This document shows, one piece after another, positions 53,884 through 61,500 of a stretch of 64,000 nucleotides of DNA. The notes beneath the pieces were generated by a model. That model was given only the letters and a program-made list of their open reading frames with translations. It did not search any database and was not told where the DNA came from. Position numbers and translations under genes: made by a program. The stretch's first letter is position 1; every line of letters starts with the position of its first letter. The DNA is from JAUIIK01 sp041390865. GTDB taxonomy: Bacteria; Chloroflexota; Chloroflexia; Thermomicrobiales; CFX8. The stretch lies in assembly GCA_041390865.1 (NCBI GenBank), contig JAWKPC010000006.1, positions 62,001 to 126,000 on the forward strand, written 5' to 3'.

Positions 53884-54051
53884 GTCATCCTGAGCGGAGG
53901 CTTTGCGCAGTCGAAGGATCTACGTCCATTACTGAAGCTTCGTTGGAAAGTCGAGGGAGTTGACGACTCACGATGTGCTCGCCTGCTTCCGTCAACGTTC
54001 CAACGTCTCAACTAGATCCTTCGACTGCGCAAAGCCTCCGCTCAGGATGAC
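53884..54051. repeat. Paired inverted repeat B (REP-like)
   Basis: The arms at 53884-53922 and 54013-54051 are exact reverse complements over 39 bases (left arm begins GTCATCCTGAGCGGAGGCTT and ends AAGGATCTA). They enclose 90 bases of unrelated DNA. The same arms, diverged, occur near 22.1 and 56.5 kb. Confidence 0.9.
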
Positions 54052-54094
54052 ATTGTGATGCGATCGAATCTCCTGTCAGGCAGCCCTACGACTT

Positions 54095-55078
54095 TTACCC
54101 CTGAATCGCCGGGACGACCTCGTCGGCCAGGAGTTGGATCGTCTCGCGGTCGGAGCCGTCGACGATCTGGACGACGAAGTACTGGATTCCAGCGTCGACG
54201 TACGCCTGGTACTTCTCGACGATCTGCTCGGGAGTTCCAGCGGTGACGCCGAGGTAATCGAGCGAATCGGGGATGCCGCCGGGGTAGTAACCGGCCAGCT
54301 TCTGCTTCAGCTCGGCTTCGGTCGGGGCCATGATCAGCCAACCGGTGAAGTCGGTCTTCAGGATCTCGTCGTAGTCGCGGCCAAGATCGGCGCAATGCTG
54401 GTTCAGGATGTTGAGCTTGTGGCGAGTCGCCTCCGGGCTTGCGCCCCGGTTGAAGTTGCAGGCATCGGCCAGCTTGGCGACCTGCCGCAGGGTGACTTTC
54501 TCACCCGAACCGGCGATCATGATCGGCGGGCGTTCCTGGACCGGTGGCGGCAGGACACGGATGTTTTCGACCTGGTAGTACCTGCCGTCGAAGGAGTAGG
54601 GCTCGTCGCCCCAACTGCCCTGGATAATCTGGACGACCTCTTCCAGCGCACGGAAGCGATCGCGATCCGGCATGTATTCGACACCGAGCATCTTGAATTC
54701 CTTCGGCAGGTAGCCGATGCCGAGGCCGAGCATCAGCCGGCCCTGGCTGAGATGGTCGAGGTCGGTCGCCAGCCGGGCGAGGTAGGTCGGATAGCGGTGG
54801 AAGACGCAGTTGACGACAGAGCCCAGCATGACATTCTCGGTAACTCCGGCCAGCCCGGAGAGCCAGACCCAGGGATCGGGCGCCTGACCGACGTGGTCGT
54901 AGATGAACACACCGTCAAAGCCAAGCTCATCGACCAGTTTGCCGCTCTCCATCAGCGCGTCGTATGGATTCGCTTTGATATCGCGGTCCATCGCATCCCG
55001 GCGGCCATCCTCGGCGCAAAGCTGGATGCCGAACCGGATCCCATCGTCCGCTTTCGCTACCCACGGGTGTCGTGCCAT
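54095..55078 (-). CDS. LLM class flavin-dependent oxidoreductase, sister 1
   Basis: The 327-residue luciferase-like enzyme begins at ATG 55078 behind AAAGGGA (MARHPWVAKADDGIRFGIQL). The TIM-barrel landmarks are DGVFIYDHVGQAPDPWVWL, SQGRLMLGLGIGYLPKEFK and PPIMIAGSGEKVTLRQVA. It resembles F420 or FMN-dependent LLM oxidoreductases. A near-identical start and many shared motifs make it a sister of the 55352 gene, so a tandem duplication is likely. A frame extension upstream to 55327 is not needed. Confidence 0.88.
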   Translation of the reverse strand: MARHPWVAKADDGIRFGIQLCAEDGRRDAMDRDIKANPYDALMESGKLVDELGFDGVFIYDHVGQAPDPWVWLSGLAGVTENVMLGSVVNCVFHRYPTYLARLATDLDHLSQGRLMLGLGIGYLPKEFKMLGVEYMPDRDRFRALEEVVQIIQGSWGDEPYSFDGRYYQVENIRVLPPPVQERPPIMIAGSGEKVTLRQVAKLADACNFNRGASPEATRHKLNILNQHCADLGRDYDEILKTDFTGWLIMAPTEAELKQKLAGYYPGGIPDSLDYLGVTAGTPEQIVEKYQAYVDAGIQYFVVQIVDGSDRETIQLLADEVVPAIQG

Positions 55079-55351
55079 CGTCCATTCCCTTTCAATTCCC
55101 ATCTCATATCGGAATCCACAATATTCTGCTGGTGACTTTTCCTTACCATCTTCGCAGGTGTGGGGCTCATCTTCATCCGGTTGCCAGCCACGGCAACATG
55201 TGAATGCCGTCGGTGTGTCGCGCAGGATCTGGCCCTCTGAGGTGTGCATCGGTTTCCAAACCGTGTCGTCGTACCCGACGACCGGATGGGGACGAGCCCC
55301 ACCCCTACGATAGAAGCACAGCGCCAACAGACGTTGAGACGTTCTTCCCGG

Positions 55352-56317
55352 CTAGCCCACATGCGGTGCGACCTCGCCGGCAAGCAGCTCCAGCGTCTCG
55401 TGATCGGTGTTGTCGATGGATTGGATGACGAAGTACTGGATACCGGCGTCGGCCCGGGCGGCATAGTAATCGGCAATTTCCGACGGCGTGCCGATCAGCA
55501 GGAAGCCGGGGCGATCCGGGACGCCTTCGGGGAACATACGGGCCAGCTTCCGGTCGAGCGCCGCCTGGTCTGGAGCCATGATCAGCCAGCCGGTGAAATA
55601 GCTGCGGAGGATCTCGCCATAGTCCCGGCCGACGGCGTCGCAGTGGTTCCTCAGGACGCCGAGCTTGTGACGGACATCATCCGGTTCGTCGGCGTGCCCG
55701 GTGACCTCTCCCGGGCCGAAGTTGCAGGCGTCGGCAAACTCCGCGACCTGCCGGAGCGTCCGCTGCTCGCCGCCGCCAGCGATCATCAGCGGCACCCGCT
55801 CCTGAAACGGTCCGGGTTGGACCTGCATCGAATCGACCGAGAAGTGTGCGCCCTGATAGCTGAATATCTCGTCGCCCCAGAGCCCGCGCACGATCTCGAT
55901 CGCCTCTTCCAGACCGTCCTGCCGCTCGCGGGCCGAGAGAAACGGTACGGACAGCGCCCGGAACTCGGACTCGTCCCAGCCGACCCCGAGACCGAGCATG
56001 AAGCGGCCCCGGCTCAATTGATCGAGATCGGCGGCGAGCCGGGCGAGGTAGGCGGGATTGCGATAGAACGCGCAGAGGACGACCGACCCCAGCATGACCC
56101 GCTCGGTGTGCTGGGAGATACCGCCGAGGGCGGTGAATGGATCGGAGACGCGCGCCGGATGATCCCCGAGAAAGAAGCCGTCGAATCCGAGGCGCTCGAC
56201 CAGCTGGGCGATCGCGATCAGCTCGGGGATCGGGTCGCTACTCCCGCGCCGTTGGAATGTCTGGATCCCGAACCGTACGCCATCATCTGCCTTCGCCACC
56301 CAGGGATGCCGCGCCAT
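55352..56317 (-). CDS. LLM class flavin-dependent oxidoreductase, sister 2
   Basis: The 321-residue enzyme starts at ATG 56317 with AAGGAG upstream (MARHPWVAKADDGVRFGIQT). It has DGFFLGDHPARVSDPFTAL, SRGRFMLGLGVGWDESEFR, VPLMIAGGGEQRTLRQVA and a C-terminal AGIQYFVIQSIDNTDHETL, matching GIQYFVVQIVDGSDRETI of the sister gene at 54095. The pair probably arose by duplication and acts on related substrates. It is followed by the sister gene downstream and preceded by the inverted-repeat pair C. Confidence 0.88.
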   Translation of the reverse strand: MARHPWVAKADDGVRFGIQTFQRRGSSDPIPELIAIAQLVERLGFDGFFLGDHPARVSDPFTALGGISQHTERVMLGSVVLCAFYRNPAYLARLAADLDQLSRGRFMLGLGVGWDESEFRALSVPFLSARERQDGLEEAIEIVRGLWGDEIFSYQGAHFSVDSMQVQPGPFQERVPLMIAGGGEQRTLRQVAEFADACNFGPGEVTGHADEPDDVRHKLGVLRNHCDAVGRDYGEILRSYFTGWLIMAPDQAALDRKLARMFPEGVPDRPGFLLIGTPSEIADYYAARADAGIQYFVIQSIDNTDHETLELLAGEVAPHVG

Positions 56318-56442
56318 CCACACTCCTTCGTCTCTCCGCTCCACCGGCCCGGGCATTCTAGCGCGGAATCGCAGGAACGCAGAGTGGGGGAACTTGAATG
56401 TCCGCCCCCAAAGGCAGCAAAGCGGCAGCACACATCCCCACG

Positions 56443-56598
56443 TTGGCATCCCGAATGGAGGCTTTGCGACATGAGGGATCTACGAACGGGCGTGTAGCTG
56501 TGCGTGGCGAACGATGCTGGACGGCATCGACCTTACTGCAACATCACGATACTTCAGCCAGATCCCTCATTTCGCGGAGCCTCCATTCGGGATGCCAA
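56443..56598. repeat. Paired inverted repeat C (REP-like)
   Basis: Left arm 56443-56482 begins TTGGCATCCCGAATGGAGGC and ends GAGGGATCTA; right arm 56560-56598 is its inverted copy. The inner part of the arms has diverged (gctttgcgac versus the reverse of ttcgcggagc). They enclose 77 bases. It belongs to the same family as pairs A and B. Confidence 0.85.
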
Positions 56599-56659
56599 CC
56601 ATGAAACGCCTCCGGTTCCCAGGGACAAAAGAGACTTATGCCAATCAAGCTCTACTTCG

Positions 56660-57193
56660 CTAGGCAGCCAAACCCGGCAGGTATTTCTCCGTCAGATCCT
56701 CGATGTGATAATCGAAATGCCCGGCGAGGATATAGACCAACGCGCGGACGCTGACGTCGATACCGCTTGCGACGCCGTGGCGCAGGCAGGCCTCGGGGGT
56801 CAGATGCCGGAAGGCGATCAGATTCGCTTTCCGGAGCATTCCAAGCTCTTCGAGCATCTCGGACAGGCTCCAATCATCGAAGTGCCCTTCCTGGACATAT
56901 TCATCCTGTTCCATGCTCGGCAGCTCACCGGATTCGCCGCGCGAGAAGGCGAAGGCGCGATAGGCGAAGGTCCGCTCGGCATCGACCAGATGCCCGACGA
57001 CTTCCTTAATGCTCCACTCCTCCGGCGCAATTCGATACCGAGCCTGCTCGTCCGACAACGGCTCCAGCATCGAGTCCAGAACGCCGGTCTGTTCGGCAAG
57101 GAGGTCCAGAACATCCCCGTCCGGCACGCGTTCGACATAGCCGCGATAGTATGAGGAATATTCGGTGTTCTCGGGACGCTCGATCGTGGCCAC
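56660..57193 (-). CDS. DinB family protein
   Basis: The 177-residue helical-bundle protein starts at GTG 57193 after GAGGCGAG. It has the DinB order of helices with EEWSIKEVVGHLVDAERTFAYRA (metal-binding-type histidine) and the C-terminal ILAGHFDYHIEDLTEKYL, with two further histidines. The family covers metal-dependent thiol transferases and related enzymes, often stress-induced. The surrounding intervals 56318-56659 (containing repeat C) and 57194-57640 show no other gene. Confidence 0.85.
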   Translation of the reverse strand: MATIERPENTEYSSYYRGYVERVPDGDVLDLLAEQTGVLDSMLEPLSDEQARYRIAPEEWSIKEVVGHLVDAERTFAYRAFAFSRGESGELPSMEQDEYVQEGHFDDWSLSEMLEELGMLRKANLIAFRHLTPEACLRHGVASGIDVSVRALVYILAGHFDYHIEDLTEKYLPGLAA

Positions 57194-57640
57194 TGAACTC
57201 GCCTCGTTTCCGTTTCGATCACTCCAGTAGGTCGCCGCCGGCGGGCCGGGCAGGGCAGGGCATTCTAGTGCATGAACGGGCCGGAGCAGCCAGGGATGTG
57301 ACCTTTCTCCGCTTGCCTCGATACGGGAAGATGGCGCATACTTGGTGACGCTGTGGCGTGCGCCAGAGCATGTTGCTGGCCGAATGCAACAGCACTCAGT
57401 GCCGGAGAGTCCAATTCCGGCAGCAGGTTTATCAGGAGGTTCGTCTTTCTTGGACGGTAGTCAATCCAGCTTATCCGACCCCGCGGGCAAACCCTGCCGG
57501 CTGTTGGGAGATCGGGGATTGGCGCGCCTCATGAGCCTGCGCCACTAGCCTTTCCGGGCCCCGTCTCCTCACGCCGGTGAGGTACCTGCACCGCGGAGTC
57601 ACGCTTCCGACGCGGTAAGCAGACAGACGGGAGTTTCACA

Positions 57641-57841
57641 ATGGTCAGATTTCTCCGGAATCGTGGCGGGTTGCCACGTCAGGATGAGATTGTCCGCAGA
57701 GAAGTCATCACGCTCGATGGATCAGGCAAGGATTTGCAGATCGACGACGAGCGAGTGAAGCGGGAAATCCGCAACCTGATGAAGGACCAGGAGCCGGGAC
57801 GCTATCGCGTCCAGGTCCGCCGGCGCGTCGTTCGCCCCTAG
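57641..57841 (+). CDS. Small basic protein of unknown family
   Basis: The 66-residue frame begins MVRFLRNRGG after GGGAG at about six to ten bases. It is rich in arginine and aspartate (ERVKREIRNLMKDQEPG) and ends in a basic RRRVVRP. It has no membrane segment and could bind nucleic acid. It lies seven bases before the AAC(3)-like gene and may be cotranscribed with it. I do not recognise a family. Confidence 0.5.
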   Translation: MVRFLRNRGGLPRQDEIVRREVITLDGSGKDLQIDDERVKREIRNLMKDQEPGRYRVQVRRRVVRP

Positions 57842-57848
57842 GTAGCGA

Positions 57849-58673
57849 ATGGCCGTCAGGCAGCCGGATATCGTTCGCGGCATCGAGGAATTGCGGATCG
57901 GCGGATCGCCGGTCTGCATTCATTCATCCTTGAAATCATTCGGCTACGTCGAGGGTGGCGCCAATGCCATCCTCGACGCGTTTCTCGATGCTGGATGCAC
58001 GGTCGTCGTTCCGACCTTCTGCTACGCGAACGAGATCCCACCGCCGGAGCATGTGCGGATCGAACGCAACGGCTGGGACGAAGGCCGCGCCCGGTCCGTC
58101 AGCAACCACCGGGCCGAGCCGTACGACCCCTCATCGATGACAATGACAACGGAAGACATGGGCGCGATCCCGGCGGCGCTCCTCAAAAGAGAGGCCCGAG
58201 TGAGGGGTATCCATCCGATCGACTCGTTCAGCGCTCTCGGCCCGCTCGCGGAAGAGATCATCACAACCCAGACACCGACGAACGTCTACGGTCCGCTCCG
58301 GGCGATCGGAGAACATGGCGGCTGGGTGCTCCTTATGGGCGTCGAGCTAACCCGGATGACCCTGCTCCATACCGCCGAGCAGGATTCGGGCCGCGAGCTC
58401 TTTCATCGATGGGCCCTCGACCGGCACGGCCAGCCGATCGAGACGCGCGTTGGCGGCTGCTCCGAGGGCTTCGGGAACCTTGAAGCCGCCATTGGCCAGC
58501 TGGCGCGCGAGACGATCGTCGGAGAAAGCCGATGGCGCGCGTTCCCGGTAATGGAGACGCTCAGCACCGCAGCCGCGGCCATCCAGGCCGAGCCCGGGAT
58601 CACCCATTGCGGCAACCCGAGATGCGGCACCTGTCCCGACGCCGTCCTCGGTGGACCGATTATTTCCGCGTAA
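57849..58673 (+). CDS. AAC(3)-family N-acetyltransferase
   Basis: The 274-residue protein matches the Antibiotic_NAT family that includes aminoglycoside 3-N-acetyltransferases. The landmarks are VCIHSSLKSFG (HSSL at 25-28), VVVPTFCYAN, TTEDMGAIPAALLK, the HP box RGIHPIDSFSALGP and GWVLLMGVELTRMTLLH. The transferred group is acetyl from acetyl-CoA. A C-terminal tail HCGNPRCGTCPDA, with three cysteines and a histidine, is not typical of resistance enzymes and could hold a metal. The chromosomal context does not suggest a mobile resistance gene; many family members in soil bacteria act on other amines. Its end overlaps the next gene by 14 bases. Confidence 0.88.
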   Translation: MAVRQPDIVRGIEELRIGGSPVCIHSSLKSFGYVEGGANAILDAFLDAGCTVVVPTFCYANEIPPPEHVRIERNGWDEGRARSVSNHRAEPYDPSSMTMTTEDMGAIPAALLKREARVRGIHPIDSFSALGPLAEEIITTQTPTNVYGPLRAIGEHGGWVLLMGVELTRMTLLHTAEQDSGRELFHRWALDRHGQPIETRVGGCSEGFGNLEAAIGQLARETIVGESRWRAFPVMETLSTAAAAIQAEPGITHCGNPRCGTCPDAVLGGPIISA

Positions 58674-59157
58674 GCAGCAACTCCGGATTCCCGGCGTCAG
58701 ACTCCAGCAACCGGGCGAGATTTCGACCACCAGCTTCCATGACGCCATCATGACTGCGCACCATCCTGCGCCGGATCGGAGGAATCCGGCTCAGGAGTCG
58801 TAGCAACCGGTTCGTCGGCTCGACATCCCAGACGTAGGTCACGCTCGTCGCACCATCCTCATGCGCGAGCCGCCAGACGCGGGTTCCGGCCAGCCCCCCC
58901 GCCGAAGCAAGCCGGATGTATTCGGGATGGCGCACCTCCTCGATGCGCGTGACGAGATCGAACCGCAGCCCGAAGTCGCCCCGAACCCGGAAGTAGGAGA
59001 GCATTCCGACCTGGCCGGTCCCGTCTACCCGTGCGGATTCGAAGCCGGGCCACCAGCCGGGAAACGTTCGCGGGTCGGTGAGCCGCAGCCAGACTTGGTC
59101 GAGCGGCGCGTCAAATCGCCAGCGCATAACGAAATGGAATCGCGGACCAGAACGCAT
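58660..59157 (-). CDS. SRPBCC family ligand-binding protein
   Basis: The 165-residue protein has the START/polyketide-cyclase-like order: FHFVMRWRFDAPLDQVWLRL at the start (first strand and helix), TDPRTFPGWWPGFESAR, then strands and a long C-terminal helix (MVRSHDGVMEAGGRNLARLL). These form a helix-grip cavity that binds hydrophobic ligands. No catalytic residue is obvious. It is convergent with, and overlaps, the AAC(3) gene. Confidence 0.8.
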   Translation of the reverse strand: MRSGPRFHFVMRWRFDAPLDQVWLRLTDPRTFPGWWPGFESARVDGTGQVGMLSYFRVRGDFGLRFDLVTRIEEVRHPEYIRLASAGGLAGTRVWRLAHEDGATSVTYVWDVEPTNRLLRLLSRIPPIRRRMVRSHDGVMEAGGRNLARLLESDAGNPELLLTRK

Positions 59158-59171
59158 GGCGCAGCTACGAT

Positions 59172-59594
59172 CTAGAAACCCCGGTTCTTCGTCAGCTGGA
59201 TCCTGACGGCCACGGAGTAGGTCGAGGCGAAACCTTCCGGCGTCGTGCCGATCCTCTCGATGCCATCCCGATATTTCTCGATGAAGGCATCGACGCCGGT
59301 AGCGGCTGGAGCGTCGATGTCGGCATGAGCTTCTCCGTCGAACTGGACGATGTTCCCGCCGCTGCCGTCAGAGTCGAAATTGACCGAAACGCGCGGGTTG
59401 TCGGCGATGTTCCGGAGCTTCGGCGTGTGCGGCTTGCTATAGATGAGCAGCTCCGACTCGCCGTCCCAGAGGTACCAGACCGGCACCGATATCGGCTGGC
59501 CGTCCTTCCGAACCGTCGTGAGCCAGATAATGGTTTCCTCATTCAGGCGGCGTTGAACGCGCTGTCCATATTCCGTCGATGTATCGATCAGCAT
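59172..59594 (-). CDS. PPOX class F420-dependent oxidoreductase (TIGR03667-like)
   Basis: The 140-residue split-barrel protein has the flavin/deazaflavin-binding pattern RRLNEETIIWLTTVRKDGQP, VPVWYLWDGESELLIYSK and LRNIADNPRVSVNFD, with the FDGEAHADID and final LTKNRGF. It matches the TIGR03667 group of actinobacterial-type F420-dependent enzymes. It is cytoplasmic, probably dimeric. It lies downstream of nothing clear and is spaced by 14 bases from the SRPBCC gene, so the two minus-strand genes may be cotranscribed. Confidence 0.83.
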   Translation of the reverse strand: MLIDTSTEYGQRVQRRLNEETIIWLTTVRKDGQPISVPVWYLWDGESELLIYSKPHTPKLRNIADNPRVSVNFDSDGSGGNIVQFDGEAHADIDAPAATGVDAFIEKYRDGIERIGTTPEGFASTYSVAVRIQLTKNRGF

Positions 59595-59725
59595 GTCGGC
59601 TCCAGTTCTCGTCCGGGATCGTTGTCGAATGCATCATTCTACCGGGCGAAGGATCGTGTACCGTTGCAGGCTGTGCCGGTTGACGATCGGCAGAGAAGTC
59701 CGTCCCGAAGCGGATTGCGAAGGAC

Positions 59726-60211
59726 TTGCCGTTGGCGCGGATTGAGGCCAAACGAGAGATCAACTCGAGTCCACAGGCGATCTGGCGGGCTGTCCTCGGC
59801 TACGAGTCCTGGCCGGAATGGTCGCCACTGTTCCAGGATGTCCGGCCAGAGTCCCCGGAGATCGGCCTCAACGGCGAATGGACGCTTAACGGGCTAATCG
59901 GCAGGGTGCCATACACCGGACTCTTCCATCAGGTCGGCCATCGACCGGTCGAGGCGTTCGCCTTCGCTTCGATCCGCGTCTCACCACCCTTTGACTTCAT
60001 CCGCCATACCGTGCTGCTCGATACGAGCACACCAACGCCGCAACTCACCTGGCGCATTGAATACACCATGTCCGGCGGCCCCGGCGGCTGGATTATGGAC
60101 AGGCTCCTGGTCCGCCGAGGGCTCGACGGATTCCTCGAACGAGCGCTTTTTGCAACTGCGGAATATGTGGGATCAAATCAAGCGGAACGCCGCACGAATG
60201 GACGAGAGTAA
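59726..60211 (+). CDS. SRPBCC family protein
   Basis: The 161-residue protein has the typical start REINSSPQAIWRAVLGYESW with PEWSPLFQDV, then LNGLIGRVPYTGLFHQV and a C-terminal helix GGPGGWIMDRLLVRRGLDGF. It is a helix-grip ligand-binding protein like the one at 58660, but only distantly related. It lies divergent from the PPOX gene and converges with the HTH gene, so its regulation cannot be read. No signal peptide is present. Confidence 0.8.
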   Translation: MPLARIEAKREINSSPQAIWRAVLGYESWPEWSPLFQDVRPESPEIGLNGEWTLNGLIGRVPYTGLFHQVGHRPVEAFAFASIRVSPPFDFIRHTVLLDTSTPTPQLTWRIEYTMSGGPGGWIMDRLLVRRGLDGFLERALFATAEYVGSNQAERRTNGRE

Positions 60212-60217
60212 GTTCGG

Positions 60218-60763
60218 CTACCGCCGTTCGAGGGCGTCGTAGCCTGCCTGGGTGATGACGAACTCGCGGCCGACGTCGGGGCCGCGACGGTGGTAGACGC
60301 CGGAGAGCACGCGGATCAACCCCTCGCTCACGAGCCGGTCGAAGCGTGCCTTCGGGACGGTAATGCGCCCCTCGTGGAAGGCCGGGTGGAGGACATCGCC
60401 GTTCTGGGTGTGGATGAAGGGCGCACCGGTGTCGGCCCGGTGCGCCTCATTGAGCAGGCGCAGTAGCTCGAAGGCAGCTTTGAACTGGTCGTCCTCCGGC
60501 AGACGGGGCTGTCGAATGGGTATCGGACTGGTTCGCGACCGGGGAGTCTCCTCGTCTTCATCCTCTTCGTCGTGTTCCCGCGCGATTGGCACCGGGCGGG
60601 CCGCAGCCCGGACCTCGGAGATGTGGACGAGCTTCTGCCGTCGGTCGAGCGGGTTCTGGTAGATCGTAAAGCGGCCTTCGCGAACGAGGCGAGCCATCGT
60701 TGTGTGACTGACGCCAAGGATGTCCTGTGCTTCTTTTAGAGGGATGAGATCGCGATCTTCCAT
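60218..60763 (-). CDS. Excisionase-type HTH DNA-binding protein
   Basis: The protein starts at ATG 60763 (MEDRDLIPLKEAQDILGVSH); an earlier start at 60796 is open. The first 60 residues are a MerR/excisionase-like helix-turn-helix (VSHTTMARLVREGRFTIYQN, LDRRQKLVHISEV). A long acidic, disordered linker (EHDEEDEDEETPRSR) follows, then about 90 residues with a winged-helix-like pattern ending GREFVITQAGYDALERR. It is a plausible regulator with unknown targets. The interval 60764-61042 upstream is gene-free, and I see nothing else in it. Confidence 0.75.
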   Translation of the reverse strand: MEDRDLIPLKEAQDILGVSHTTMARLVREGRFTIYQNPLDRRQKLVHISEVRAAARPVPIAREHDEEDEDEETPRSRTSPIPIRQPRLPEDDQFKAAFELLRLLNEAHRADTGAPFIHTQNGDVLHPAFHEGRITVPKARFDRLVSEGLIRVLSGVYHRRGPDVGREFVITQAGYDALERR

Positions 60764-61042
60764 CAGTTCGCTCCACAGTTTCGCAATATGCCGCAACTTG
60801 GCTCCAGTTGAGACGTTACGCTACCAGTTGCTGCGCGTCAAGGTCGCTCAACAGCATCAGCAACCTATCCACTCTCCATAACAGCACCATCGTTCTTGTC
60901 GTTGCCCGGCTATCGCTTCCGGCGTCTGCCGCCAGCCTGAAGCCGTGTTGCGGGTGACATCTAGCCTGCCGGGAAGAGATCCGCATCGCCTGGACTATCT
61001 AAGCATCGAGCTGCTCGGAGGCGCAACGGAGTGTTCGGGCAC

Positions 61043-61402
61043 CTACTCCCGTAGCCACTCCCACATCTGCTCGATCTGCTCCTCGGTGATCTGATCTTCC
61101 GAATATCCGGGCATCGCCGAACCCCGGCCATTGCGGACACGCGCCTTGAACTGCTGGATGATCATGCGAGTTCCGGCAATCTCGGTTTTGGGGTTCGCGC
61201 CGTCACCCTCACCGTTCTCACCGTGGCATTCGGCGCAGCCGACATCGATATAGAGTTGCTGAATCTCGGAGACTGCGGCATCGTCTCCGTTGCCATCTCC
61301 GCCGCCGCCGTCATCGTCATCACCGCCGCCACAGGCGGCAAGACCTCCGGCAAGCAGCACCAGAACGGCGAGGAACATACCCAGACGCTTTCCGACGATC
61401 AT
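61043..61402 (-). CDS. Cytochrome c lipoprotein
   Basis: The 119-residue protein has a lipoprotein signal (MFLAVLVLLAGGLAAC, lipid Cys24), an acidic glycine linker (GGGDDDDGGGGDGNGDD), and a class I cytochrome c domain with heme motif CAECH (56-60) and an axial methionine in SAMPGY (Met97). It is anchored to the outer face of the membrane and carries electrons. It lies downstream of the FeS-NrfD fusion on the same strand, 98 bases away, so the two may cooperate in quinol oxidation. Confidence 0.92.
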   Translation of the reverse strand: MIVGKRLGMFLAVLVLLAGGLAACGGGDDDDGGGGDGNGDDAAVSEIQQLYIDVGCAECHGENGEGDGANPKTEIAGTRMIIQQFKARVRNGRGSAMPGYSEDQITEEQIEQMWEWLRE

Positions 61403-61500
61403 GCACGCCTCCCTCTTTCCAGATATGCATCAATATCCCCGGCATGCGGCGAAGGCTTGCCGGGATCAAGCGCATTTCCCCCTGCACTGTGGACTCTACT

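Noticed and set aside
57342..57548. 68-codon plus-strand frame before the small basic protein
   Set aside because: No ribosome site, and the composition (proline/serine-rich, mixed) resembles non-coding DNA.
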